DNA of 64,000 nucleotides from JAGVPT01 sp035505655 (lineage in GTDB: Bacteria; Bacteroidota; Ignavibacteria; UBA10030; UBA8401). Below, in pieces: positions 43,251-52,293 of this stretch. Positions within the stretch are counted from its first letter, which is position 1, and every line of letters starts with the position of its first letter. Both the position numbers and the translations under genes were made by a program. The stretch spans positions 1 through 64,000 of the forward strand of contig DATJQP010000063.1 in assembly GCA_035505655.1 (NCBI GenBank), given 5' to 3'. The notes under the pieces were generated by a model. That model did no database searches. It was given only the letters and a program-made list of their open reading frames with translations, and was not told the DNA's origin.

Positions 43251-44672
43251 CTATTTTGAGTAGAAGTCGATCATCCTGTTGATTGCGCCGGCGCACACCG
43301 GGTCGAAATCCACAAGACTGAGTGAAAACATACGGCAGTCGAGCGACGGGCGGTAGAACCCCTTCGAACTGTACCCCGCACCTTCGAAAGCCCCGACAAC
43401 CCCCTTCAAGGAATCTACCGTCAGGGCGCGATGCTCTGCGTCGAGGATCATTTGCCGCTTTTCGGCATACCCTTTCTCCTCCCGGCGGAGGTTGCCCCGG
43501 GCCGCCTCCATACTGTCGTAGAGCTGCTTGTTCCACGGAGTTGGGAGTGGAGTTTTTGCGTCAACGAGGCCAGCCCATTTCAGCCCTGTCCGCGATACGT
43601 CGACGGCAATATTCGGTTCCCATGGCTCGACGCCCTTTGGGTAAAAGTCATTGTAGGCGACGGACGAGGAGTAGTATTCGTCTCCAAGTCCCGCAAAACA
43701 ATGGCCGAACTCATGGACGAAGACATAGTCTGCCTGCCATGCCGTCTCCGGTGTCTCGCCGGTGGCGTAGCACGTGGCGTAGAGCTGGAAAATTCCTCCT
43801 CCGCCGTAGCGGCCGACGTTGACGAGGATGAACATGAAGTCGTAGGGTGCAAGGGCGGCGTAGTCTCTAATTTCCGCGTTGTCGTCCGACAGAACATAGC
43901 GGGCCGAGCCGAAACTATTGTATGACGTCCCGAGCGCATTCCCGGTCCAGATGCCGCGGTCCGGCTGGTTGATCCCCGACCGGCGTGACACCACTTCTAT
44001 CGCCCGAACGTTGAATTCCTTTTTTCTCGACTTGAACGGTTCCGTCCCGAGAAGCACGTTTGTGAAATGCTTCGCGTCCGCCCGGAACTTCGGCATGTCG
44101 GCGGCGGAATAGCCGTCGCCGAGAATGACGATGTCTACCTTCGAATGGCTATCACCATGCACTTCGATGTCGTCCACCTTTGCTTCCCGACGGCTCGCTT
44201 CGCGGCGGACCTCTTCTCCGTTCGGATCAATGACCGCGGAGAAGAGCTCATCAAACGCCATCTCTTTGTTCCTGCCGAAGATCCTGAGCTGGACCTTGCC
44301 CTTCGGGAAAGGGAACCGGACCGTCTCATGAAATGTCCTCCAGACCCCTGCGAGAGCCTCGTCGGTCGTCTGCCACTCGTGAAAGAGCGAAGAGAATCCG
44401 CGCGAGTAGAGTACCTTGTCCGAGCGGTAGTCTACGACCTCAAAACAATACTCTCCGAGGTTCAGCGTGTCGAGGAGTTGAGTCGTGCTTCCCGGCCACT
44501 CTCCTTCTTCATACATCTTGTCGGAGGTGAATCGTTCTTCGCCCTTCGTCCCGGAATGATAGTAGTCAAACCGGAACGTGGAGTCTTTGAAGAAACGGTC
44601 GAACTGGCTTTTCGCGTTTGTCGCCGCAAAGAGGACGAGGAGCGACATCAAAAGCAGACGCAATCGAATCAT
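43251..44672 (-). CDS. Exported M64-family zinc metallopeptidase
   Basis: A 473-residue protein with a signal peptide (1-22), an N-terminal beta-domain with the family's DDIEVHGDSHSKVDIVILGDGYSAADM segment near residues 170-195 split across it, and the zinc site HEFGHCFAGLGDEYY near 325-340, the M64 (IgA peptidase) signature with the catalytic Glu in HEFGH. It is probably periplasmic or secreted. Its ATG overlaps the stop of the TPR protein (ATGA), and the carbamoyltransferase follows 35 bp later. Substrate unknown; the family name reflects one IgA-cleaving member only. Confidence 0.9.
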   Translation of the reverse strand: MIRLRLLLMSLLVLFAATNAKSQFDRFFKDSTFRFDYYHSGTKGEERFTSDKMYEEGEWPGSTTQLLDTLNLGEYCFEVVDYRSDKVLYSRGFSSLFHEWQTTDEALAGVWRTFHETVRFPFPKGKVQLRIFGRNKEMAFDELFSAVIDPNGEEVRREASRREAKVDDIEVHGDSHSKVDIVILGDGYSAADMPKFRADAKHFTNVLLGTEPFKSRKKEFNVRAIEVVSRRSGINQPDRGIWTGNALGTSYNSFGSARYVLSDDNAEIRDYAALAPYDFMFILVNVGRYGGGGIFQLYATCYATGETPETAWQADYVFVHEFGHCFAGLGDEYYSSSVAYNDFYPKGVEPWEPNIAVDVSRTGLKWAGLVDAKTPLPTPWNKQLYDSMEAARGNLRREEKGYAEKRQMILDAEHRALTVDSLKGVVGAFEGAGYSSKGFYRPSLDCRMFSLSLVDFDPVCAGAINRMIDFYSK

Positions 44673-46645
44673 CGCTTCACCTTTATGAGTCCGGACTGGA
44701 GAATACTTCTCGTAGCGTTATCCTGCACGAAGGCCAGCAGGTAGAGCCGGCTTGGGTCGATCTCCGACTTCCTCTCCTTGAACACTCCTCCCGGATGACC
44801 CTCGTTCGCCTCATACTCCGAAAGATACTTGTCAAGTTGATCTTCCACGGAAGAGATCTTGAACGCGTCTCTGACGGTGGCTTTTCCGCTTGCCGTGAAG
44901 GCGACTCCGCCGGCGCCACGGATCATTTTTCGGACCACAAAACGATGCTCGGAGATACCGTTAAGGCCGGTGTATCGGATCGGATCCTCCAGGAGAACAA
45001 TCCTGAGGCGGGCAGACTTCCTGGCTTTGAAAATTGTCGCGGAGATCGCGAAGGAGATCCGGCCTCGCCTCATTCTGGCCGACATCCGGATACTTGCCTG
45101 GGGCGGTTCCAGAAGCGCCTTCTCGATTTGCTCTGCATAGACGGCGAACTTGTACTTCGCGGATGTCCCCGGTCCGCCGCTTGGGTTCACCTCCGTTCCC
45201 TCAATGATGGAGGTCGGAGTACTTCCGACATGGTAAAAGGTTTCCCGCGAGAGATCATCTCCGTTCACCAGAGGGTCCGGACGCGGACCATGAAGATTGT
45301 ACTCTGCAATGACAAGTTCCGATCGGTCGAAACGCTCGAGGAGCTTGTCGTATGCGATATCAACCGCCTGGCAGGGGCGTGACTCCGTCCCTGTGAACAA
45401 TTCAGCAAGAACGACGCGTCGTGCGGAGCCCTCCGTTGACGAAGAGGAACGATCGTATTTGTCGGGAAAGAAGTCGATGATCCTTCGCTGGGCCGCGGTG
45501 ATGAGGGAATCGAGGGAGGAATGAGGAGCGAGATCCTTCTGAAGGAGGGCAAGCGGCCTCATGATCGACGCCTGCTTTCCTACGGCAGCGGCGTCAAGAT
45601 AGGTCGCGAACGCCTGATCCTTCTTCCCCTGTTTCTCCTGGCTCGATCCGAGCAGAGAATACAGCTCGGTTTCGTTTGGTGGGATCGTTCTGGTTGCTTC
45701 CGCAAGATACTTTTCAGCTTCGGCGTACTGCTCCCTGTTGTACAGAACGACGCCGAGAGCGTAAGCCGCGTTGGAGCGGTTTTCGATCGGGCTCTGTTTC
45801 ACCTGATCGTACGCCTGCCGGGCGAGTTCCTCGGCTTTCGACAAGAGAACGTGGTTTCTCGCATATTGGGCCGCGACGTAGCTTTTCCCCCGTGCCAGAT
45901 CATGTTCGCGTGCAAGGTACTCCATGCCGACAGCGCCGAAGAGGCTATCGCGGACTCGGACGCCGGCGGTTGAGTCTTTGAACGCCCCCCTGACGAGAGA
46001 ATCGAGTTCGCCGTATTCCAGAACAGGTTGGGTCGAGACAAACCGCGCGTGAACAACGCTGCGAAGTCCTGCGAGCTTCTCACCCTGCGCGAGCTGGATT
46101 ACTCCCAGCTGCTCGTAGTAGTTGCCGTACCTCGCCTCGAACTTCGTCGCAGGAGGAAGAATCGCCATCGCTCCCGTCTGGGTCGATTCTGCCTCGGCAT
46201 AGCGCTCAAGCAGATAAAGGATCCAGGCCCGCGTGTAAAGCATGGAAGGATTCGGCCTGCCGTAACGCTTTTTGTAAAGCGAAATGGAAGAATCGATAAG
46301 GACGAGCGCCGTGTCGGGAAACCTTCTCCTTACACCAAGTTCCATCGCCTTATCCTGGAGCGCTACGCTGAGACTTTGAGAGTCCCTCGATGCCAGGTAC
46401 TGGTGAAGAGAAAAGAAGGCGGCACTGTCCTGATGCATCGAGAGAAGAAGACTGAAGCGGGCTCCGTATGCCTCGCCCGCCTTGCCGGTTTGCGGCGATG
46501 TTCCGATGAACCTGTTGAGTTCTTCGAGCCGGGCGCTGTCGGACGGAGGGGCGGCGTTCCGCCCGAGATGTTCCGTTTGTCCGTGGCTGTAGGCCGGAAA
46601 GAGAAGAAGAAAGGAGATGAGCAAAACCTGTGGGGGAATTTTCAT
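44669..46645 (-). CDS. Exported TPR protein with Omp28-like thioredoxin-fold C-domain
   Basis: 658 residues. A signal peptide (about 1-23) is followed by TPR-like helices (about 130-355, e.g. ALGVVLYNREQYAEAEKYL). The C-terminal part begins VVLAELFTGTESRPCQAVD (about 411-428), the start of the Omp28/thioredoxin-like domain. The usual CxxC of that fold reads SRPC here, so only one Cys remains and redox activity is doubtful. The ATG at 46645 is chosen because it overlaps the MFS stop (ATGA) and begins the signal peptide. Function unknown. Confidence 0.8.
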   Translation of the reverse strand: MKIPPQVLLISFLLLFPAYSHGQTEHLGRNAAPPSDSARLEELNRFIGTSPQTGKAGEAYGARFSLLLSMHQDSAAFFSLHQYLASRDSQSLSVALQDKAMELGVRRRFPDTALVLIDSSISLYKKRYGRPNPSMLYTRAWILYLLERYAEAESTQTGAMAILPPATKFEARYGNYYEQLGVIQLAQGEKLAGLRSVVHARFVSTQPVLEYGELDSLVRGAFKDSTAGVRVRDSLFGAVGMEYLAREHDLARGKSYVAAQYARNHVLLSKAEELARQAYDQVKQSPIENRSNAAYALGVVLYNREQYAEAEKYLAEATRTIPPNETELYSLLGSSQEKQGKKDQAFATYLDAAAVGKQASIMRPLALLQKDLAPHSSLDSLITAAQRRIIDFFPDKYDRSSSSTEGSARRVVLAELFTGTESRPCQAVDIAYDKLLERFDRSELVIAEYNLHGPRPDPLVNGDDLSRETFYHVGSTPTSIIEGTEVNPSGGPGTSAKYKFAVYAEQIEKALLEPPQASIRMSARMRRGRISFAISATIFKARKSARLRIVLLEDPIRYTGLNGISEHRFVVRKMIRGAGGVAFTASGKATVRDAFKISSVEDQLDKYLSEYEANEGHPGGVFKERKSEIDPSRLYLLAFVQDNATRSILQSGLIKVKR

Positions 46646-47901
46646 GCCTGAGTCATTGATGATTGAACCATCGTACGTCTTTTGTTCATGACCTTGTACA
46701 TCGCTCCCCCGGCCACGGCGCAAACGGAACCGCCGACCGCGACCGCGGATCGAACGCCGACGGCGTCGGCCAAATATCCTATCGCGAGGCTGCCGAACGG
46801 AAAGAAACCCTGGAAGACCAGCGCGTAAAGACCCATGACGCGTCCGCGGAGAGCGTCGGGTGCCGTCGTTTGAAGCGTTGAGTTGGCCGTCGCGAAAAAC
46901 GAAATCAGTCCCATCCCCACTCCCACGAGGCAGAGCATCGATAAGAGCGCCGAAGTCGAAACGGAAAAGATGAGGAGCGAGGCTGAAAAAACCGCCAACC
47001 CGCCATAGATGAACTTGCGCGGCGGAACGCTCTGCGCAACGGAGGCAACCGTCAAAGCGCCGATGAGGGCCCCGATACCGTTGGCACTCAGGAGGTTCCC
47101 GAGCCCCATCGCCCCGATTCCAAGGATCCTGTCGGCAAAGATCGGAAGCAGCACTGCGTAGGACCAGCCGAACACGGTCACCACGCCGATGAGCATCATG
47201 AGAGCTTCGAGGACTTTCTCCGAGCGGACATACGCCACGCCATCTTTGATCGCACGGAGAACGGTCGTGTCCTGACCGCCCCGGGGTTTCTCTACGACGT
47301 CCATCATGAGGAGCCCGACAATCACCGCAATGAATGACACTCCGTTAAGAAAAAAGCACCAACCTACTCCGAAGAGTCCGATGATGATCCCTCCGATGGC
47401 CGGCCCGAACATACGGGCACCGTTGAATATTGCCGAGTTGAGCGCAATAGCGTTTGAGAGATCTTTCTTTCCGACCATCTCGACGACAAATGACTGCCGA
47501 GTAGGCATGTCAAAAGCATTGACCAGTCCCAGAGTGAAGGCCAGAATTCCAACGACCACCGGCGTAATGAGTCCCGACCAGTAGAGCCCCGCAAGGACGA
47601 AGGCCTGCACCATCGAGGCAGTCTGGGTCGCGATGATGAGGGGCTTCTTTTTCATCTTGTCGGCCAGCGTTCCGCCGAACATGGAAAACAGGAGCACCGG
47701 GATTGAATTTAGGAAGCCCACCGTTCCGAGCCATACCGCCGAATGAGTCAGCTCGTAGACGAGCCAGGCCTGGGCGATATTCTGCATCCATGTCCCGATG
47801 AGGGACAGGAGCTGACCGAAAAAGAAAAGACGATAATTCCGATGGTGGAGCGACCGGAACGCCGGAAACGTCATCAGATACCGGAGGAATCGCATGATCA
47901 C
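46642..47901 (-). CDS. MFS exporter (EntS/MFS_3-like)
   Basis: A 419-residue, 12-TM transporter. The N-terminal FRSLHHRNYRLFFFGQLLSLIGTWMQ and the loop GGTLADKMKKKPLI are typical of the MFS_3/enterobactin-exporter-like group, as is TAPDALRGRVMGLY in the C-half. It starts with a GTG overlapping the stop of the CNNM gene (GTGA); an ATG two codons later is an alternative. Its substrate is unknown. Coupling to the TPR-M64-carbamoyltransferase genes raises the possibility that it exports a carbamoylated compound. Confidence 0.87.
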   Translation of the reverse strand: MIMRFLRYLMTFPAFRSLHHRNYRLFFFGQLLSLIGTWMQNIAQAWLVYELTHSAVWLGTVGFLNSIPVLLFSMFGGTLADKMKKKPLIIATQTASMVQAFVLAGLYWSGLITPVVVGILAFTLGLVNAFDMPTRQSFVVEMVGKKDLSNAIALNSAIFNGARMFGPAIGGIIIGLFGVGWCFFLNGVSFIAVIVGLLMMDVVEKPRGGQDTTVLRAIKDGVAYVRSEKVLEALMMLIGVVTVFGWSYAVLLPIFADRILGIGAMGLGNLLSANGIGALIGALTVASVAQSVPPRKFIYGGLAVFSASLLIFSVSTSALLSMLCLVGVGMGLISFFATANSTLQTTAPDALRGRVMGLYALVFQGFFPFGSLAIGYLADAVGVRSAVAVGGSVCAVAGGAMYKVMNKRRTMVQSSMTQA

Positions 47902-49139
47902 GACCGTCGACCAGCCTCGCTCCCCGGCACGATCACTTTCACCGCCTCGACCCTCGTCTTTGTCGCGCGGACGATCTGAATGTCCAACCTGTTCACTTTG
48001 ACAGTCTCTCTTTCCGCCGGTATCCGTCCGAGCGTGTGAACGATGAGGCCGGCCACCGTTTCGTACGGCCCATCGGGAATCTCCCGGGGGGCAATCGACC
48101 TCAGCTTCTCAATCGGGGTTTTCCCGCTCACGAGGTACGCTCCCTCCTGCGTCTTCACGATCTCCTCCTCGGACCCCGACTGGTCGTCCGAGATTTCTCC
48201 GAGGAACTCCTTGAGGATGTCTTCCGTGGTCACGACACCGGCGGTACCTCCAAACTCGTCGACGACGACGGCGAGAGAGACCTTCTTTGCGCGGAAGTCA
48301 CGAAGAAGATCGGAACAGTTTTTCGTCTCCGGAACAAAGACCGTCTCCCTGAGAATCTGGCTCAGCGTTCTCGGGAACGCGAAGAAATCCCTCGCGAAGA
48401 CCACCCCGACGATGTTATCGATCGAGCGCTCGTAGACGAGAAGACGTGAGTAGCCGCGCTCGGCAAGAACCTGCCAGGCCTGCCGGACAGGGGTCTTGAG
48501 GTCGACCGCAACGACATCGGTGCGAGCCTTCATGATGTCCTTTGCAAGAACATCGCTCAGCGTGATGACCTTGATGAACTTTCTTCCCTCTTCTCTCCCC
48601 ACCACCCCGACATCTTCACTCTCCTTGAGAAGGAGTTCGAAATCTTTCTTGTGGAGAAACCTCCCGACCGGCGTTCGTTCGTATCCAAGGACGGAGACGA
48701 TAAACCTCGATGACTGGTTTGTCACCCAGACAAGGGGCCAGAGGACAAACCGGGTAGTGTCGAGAAAGAAAGCAGCGTACGAGACCACCGCGTCGGCAAC
48801 CATCCGGAGGAGCGACTTGGGGATCAGCTCGCCGAAGATGAGGATGACGAATGCGACGACGATTGTGATGGGCGTGTCGGTCCAATGGAACAACGACTGT
48901 AAAAGAATCGCAGCGGCGGATGAGAAGGCGATGTTGACGATATTGTTTCCGACAAGAACGGTCGTCAAATATTCTTCCGGCGAATTGGCGAATGCCAACG
49001 CAAGGGATGCTCCGAACTTCTTCCCTCTTGCCCGAACCTGTAGCTTGGTCTTGTTGGCAACAATGAAGACGATCTCAGACGAGGAATAGAGTCCGCTGAA
49101 GAGGAGCAGCACCACAAGTAATGTTATCTGCAGAGCCAT
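47898..49139 (-). CDS. CNNM/CorC-family membrane protein (hemolysin-like, CBS-pair)
   Basis: About 413 residues. Order: CNNM transmembrane domain (about 1-190, opening with LLVVLLLFSGLYSSSEIVFI), a CBS pair (about 200-325, with DIMKARTDVVAVD and DEFGGTAGVVTTEDILKE), and a C-terminal CorC_HlyC domain (about 335-410). Such proteins are linked to Mg2+ or Co2+ efflux and resistance; true haemolysis is not implied. The ATG at 49139 is preferred over a TTG one codon earlier. It lies 58 bp after nnr. Confidence 0.92.
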   Translation of the reverse strand: MALQITLLVVLLLFSGLYSSSEIVFIVANKTKLQVRARGKKFGASLALAFANSPEEYLTTVLVGNNIVNIAFSSAAAILLQSLFHWTDTPITIVVAFVILIFGELIPKSLLRMVADAVVSYAAFFLDTTRFVLWPLVWVTNQSSRFIVSVLGYERTPVGRFLHKKDFELLLKESEDVGVVGREEGRKFIKVITLSDVLAKDIMKARTDVVAVDLKTPVRQAWQVLAERGYSRLLVYERSIDNIVGVVFARDFFAFPRTLSQILRETVFVPETKNCSDLLRDFRAKKVSLAVVVDEFGGTAGVVTTEDILKEFLGEISDDQSGSEEEIVKTQEGAYLVSGKTPIEKLRSIAPREIPDGPYETVAGLIVHTLGRIPAERETVKVNRLDIQIVRATKTRVEAVKVIVPGSEAGRRS

Positions 49140-49197
49140 CAAACCTGACCGACTATTCTCAAGGGAGTGATCTCCACGGGCGATGACGTCCTTTCAA

Positions 49198-50775
49198 TTA
49201 AACGGTCTTCCGGAAACCGGGCCGAGCTGCGAGCGAAGAAAGGGCCATGGGAACATGTTCCAGGATGTCTCCGGCGAGCATTCCCATCTCTCCCCGCTCG
49301 TCCCGGGCTAAATCGCCGGCGAGCCCATGGACGTAAACGCCATTGATCGCGGCCTGAAGCGGTGCATTTCCCTGACCTGCCAATGCCGCAATGATTCCGC
49401 CGAGGACATCGCCCGATCCTGCAGTCGCCATGCCGGGGTTTCCCGTCGAATTCACAAAAACCTCTCCCGAAGGGTCAACGACGAGCGTCGGGGCCCCCTT
49501 AAGAACAAGGACGGCACCGGAGTCTTTGGCGTAGGCTCGGGCCAGTTTCAGTTTCGCCCCCTCTATCTCTTTTGCGGACCGCGATATCATTCTCGAGAAT
49601 TCGCCGAGATGCGGCGTCAGGACGAGCCTCCCCCTGCGAACGACTTTCGTGCGACGGAGACCGGAGGCGAAGGCCTGGAGCGCGTCGGCATCGACGACGA
49701 GAGTTTTCGTTGCTCTCTCCAGAATAGCTCCGACCAATTTCTGCGTTTCTGCATTCCGAGACAAGCCCGGTCCTATCAGCGAGATGTCAGCCCACTCCAT
49801 CCTCTCTTCTATTAGAGAGAGAGCCGTCGCGGCAACGCTCCCCGCGGAGGTAGACGGAAGCTCCAGCGGCATCACCTCCATTGTTCTTCGCGAGACCGCG
49901 GAGAATGCCGATGACGGAACTCCCAGCGCCACCGCTCCCGCACCTGCCTTCATGGCTGCAAGCGAGGACATGAGGGCAGCACCAGTGAGTCCTTTTGAGC
50001 CGGCAAGGACGAAGACCTTTCCGACCGAATGTTTGTGGGCGTTTTTTGGGCGAGCCGGAAGTGTCCGCGAGACATCCTCACGTTCAACAAGATGAACCCG
50101 GACCTGCTTCTCCTCCGCGAGAAACCGCGGAATGTGGATGTCTGCGACCACCACCGATCCGCTCAGCACGGGGCCGTGATCAACGAAAAGACCCGGCTTG
50201 GGGAATGCCATCGTCACCGTGAGGTCCGCCGATACCGCCGTTTTTCCCGAACGCCCCGACTCCGCGTCGAGCCCCGAAGGGATGTCGACGGCAACGACAG
50301 TCGCATCGCTTTGAGCGTTGATCCAATCGATGACCTTCCTCGGGTTTCCCTTCACATCGCCGTGGAACGAGGTTCCAAAGAGCGCGTCGACGATAAACCT
50401 ATAATTCTTTCGGGGGTATGTCACTGCCCGCAGCGAGGTCTTGATTTCGAGACGTTTGTCCCGGAGTCCTCGCAGGATCTCGAAATTCGTCTTTGCATCC
50501 CCTTTGAGCTCGCCGATTGCCGAAACGAGGAGGAGAGTCACATCCGCCCCGCAGCGCAATGCATGTCGCGCCGCCACGTACCCGTCTCCCCCGTTGTTTC
50601 CTTTCCCCGCCACCACGAGCATCGGAACACCTTCGAGTGATCCGTACCGGCGCACAAGCTCATCGACGACGCTCCTCCCTGCCTGCTCCATAAGAAGGAC
50701 TGAAGGAATTCCGCATCGACGGGTGGCAAGCTCGTCGATCCGTCTCATTTGTTCAACGCTGACCACCGGTATCAT
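49198..50775 (-). CDS. nnr: Bifunctional NAD(P)H-hydrate epimerase / ADP-dependent dehydratase
   Basis: A 525-residue fusion repairing damaged NAD(P)H. The YjeF_N epimerase domain (about 1-215) contains VVAGKGNNGGDGYVAARH and VAVDIPSGLDAESG. The ribokinase-like dehydratase (about 240-515) contains VFVLAGSKGLTGA, LTPHLGEFSRM and NPGMATAGSGDVLGGIIAAL, the nucleotide and catalytic-base region. Length matches the fused form. It lies 73 bp downstream of nuoN, a fitting housekeeping neighbour for an NADH-consuming complex, though the link may be accidental. Confidence 0.95.
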   Translation of the reverse strand: MIPVVSVEQMRRIDELATRRCGIPSVLLMEQAGRSVVDELVRRYGSLEGVPMLVVAGKGNNGGDGYVAARHALRCGADVTLLLVSAIGELKGDAKTNFEILRGLRDKRLEIKTSLRAVTYPRKNYRFIVDALFGTSFHGDVKGNPRKVIDWINAQSDATVVAVDIPSGLDAESGRSGKTAVSADLTVTMAFPKPGLFVDHGPVLSGSVVVADIHIPRFLAEEKQVRVHLVEREDVSRTLPARPKNAHKHSVGKVFVLAGSKGLTGAALMSSLAAMKAGAGAVALGVPSSAFSAVSRRTMEVMPLELPSTSAGSVAATALSLIEERMEWADISLIGPGLSRNAETQKLVGAILERATKTLVVDADALQAFASGLRRTKVVRRGRLVLTPHLGEFSRMISRSAKEIEGAKLKLARAYAKDSGAVLVLKGAPTLVVDPSGEVFVNSTGNPGMATAGSGDVLGGIIAALAGQGNAPLQAAINGVYVHGLAGDLARDERGEMGMLAGDILEHVPMALSSLAARPGFRKTV

Positions 50776-50848
50776 TATGCCACCAAAAAAGAAAACCGTC
50801 CATTGTTCCGCGCGGGGGGAATGGACGGCGATTCCGTAAGCCCTGCCC

Positions 50849-52273
50849 TCAGAATAGTAGGCGCGTGACGTTCAACACGAGGGATGGGAGAACGCCGAGG
50901 ATGAGGATTCCCGCGACCGAAATCCCCAGCGAGGTCATCGCGAGGGGGGCGACGCGAGGAACCGTCCCGGATTCGCCGCCGCGGAAATACATCACCACGA
51001 CCACACGGAGATAATAATATGCCGAGATGAGGCTTGTGACCACTCCGAGGATTGCAAGCCACGTGAGGTTTGACTGCACCGCGCTGGTAAAGAGATAGTA
51101 CTTGCCGATAAAGCCGGAGAAGGGCGGCATCCCTGTCAGCGAAAACATGAAGCACGACATCATCGCGGCGAGCGCCGGCCTCCGTGCGCCGAGTCCTGCG
51201 TAATCCTCGTACGACACGCGTCCTCCGTTCTCATCCTCCAGAATGCTGATGACGCCAAAGGCGCCGAGGGTCGTGAGGGCGTACGACACGAGGTAGAAGA
51301 GAATTCCCTGCTCGCCGACAGACTGGCCGGATGCGATCCCGATCAGCATGTAACCGGCGTGTGCGATGCTTGAGTATGCAAGCATTCGTTTCAGGTTGGT
51401 CTGGGCGAGTCCCAGCACATTGCCGACGATCATCGATCCTGCCGCGAGGAGCGCCACCAGCACTCCGAGGCGCTCATCGTGCTGCGACATCGGGATCGCG
51501 AAGACAAGAACGAAGGCGGAAAAGGCCGCTGCCTTCCCTCCAGTGGCCATCAGACCCGAGACCGTCGTGGGAGATCCCTCATAGACGTCGGGGGCCCACA
51601 TGTGAAACGGAAACGCCGCCACTTTGAAGCCGAACCCGATGAGGAGAAGACCGAAGCCGGCGGCGCACCACGGGTTTCCGGCGAGGCGCGGGTACTCGAT
51701 GGCAAGACGCATGAGGCTCGTCGTCCCGGAACATCCGTAGATGAGCGCAATCCCGTAAAGAAGAAAGCCGGTTGCGAATGCGCCGAGCAGGAAGTACTTC
51801 ATCGCAGCTTCATTCGAGGTGCCGCGGGTCCGCATGAACCCCGCGAGGACGTAGAAACTCACCGACATGAGCTCAAGGCCGAGAAAGATCGTGATGAGAT
51901 CGGCGGCGGAGCTCATGAGCATCATGCCGATGACCGCGAAAAGGACGAGCGCATAGAATTCGCGGAAGTGCAGGCCGACTTTCTTCAAGTAGGTCACGGA
52001 ATGCATGATCGTGAGGAGCGCGATGACGAGGAAGACGGTGTCGAAGAAACTGGCGAAGCCTCCCACAATCGTCATATCGCTGAAAGCGGTGGTGCTGCGC
52101 GGAAAGGTCCACACCGCGGCGGCGAGGCCGGCGAAGATCCCCGCGACGCTGACCGTCGTAATGAGTTTCTCCCCTTTCGGCACGGCCGCCTTGATCACGA
52201 GGACCGCAAGGGCCGTGAGAGACAGAATGAGGATGGGGGAAACCCCTTCGATATCAGAATAGACAAACACCAT
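50849..52273 (-). CDS. nuoN: NADH-quinone oxidoreductase subunit N
   Basis: A 474-residue, about 14-TM antiporter-like subunit of the proton-pumping arm of complex I. The conserved proton_antipo_M stretch includes GFGFKVAAFPFHMWAPDVYEG near residue 225, with the key Lys, and the GMPPFSGFIGKYYLF segment near residue 380. It is last in the nuo run and is separated from nuoM by an NhaD-like antiporter gene, ending 20 bp before it. Confidence 0.95.
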   Translation of the reverse strand: MVFVYSDIEGVSPILILSLTALAVLVIKAAVPKGEKLITTVSVAGIFAGLAAAVWTFPRSTTAFSDMTIVGGFASFFDTVFLVIALLTIMHSVTYLKKVGLHFREFYALVLFAVIGMMLMSSAADLITIFLGLELMSVSFYVLAGFMRTRGTSNEAAMKYFLLGAFATGFLLYGIALIYGCSGTTSLMRLAIEYPRLAGNPWCAAGFGLLLIGFGFKVAAFPFHMWAPDVYEGSPTTVSGLMATGGKAAAFSAFVLVFAIPMSQHDERLGVLVALLAAGSMIVGNVLGLAQTNLKRMLAYSSIAHAGYMLIGIASGQSVGEQGILFYLVSYALTTLGAFGVISILEDENGGRVSYEDYAGLGARRPALAAMMSCFMFSLTGMPPFSGFIGKYYLFTSAVQSNLTWLAILGVVTSLISAYYYLRVVVVMYFRGGESGTVPRVAPLAMTSLGISVAGILILGVLPSLVLNVTRLLF

Positions 52274-52293
52274 TCGGTGTGCCTCGAGTGATT

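Noticed and set aside
43216..43536. N-terminal extension of the carbamoyltransferase frame
   Set aside because: It overlaps the M64 gene by about 285 bp and the added residues are unlike the family, whose N-terminus begins at the ATG at 43215.
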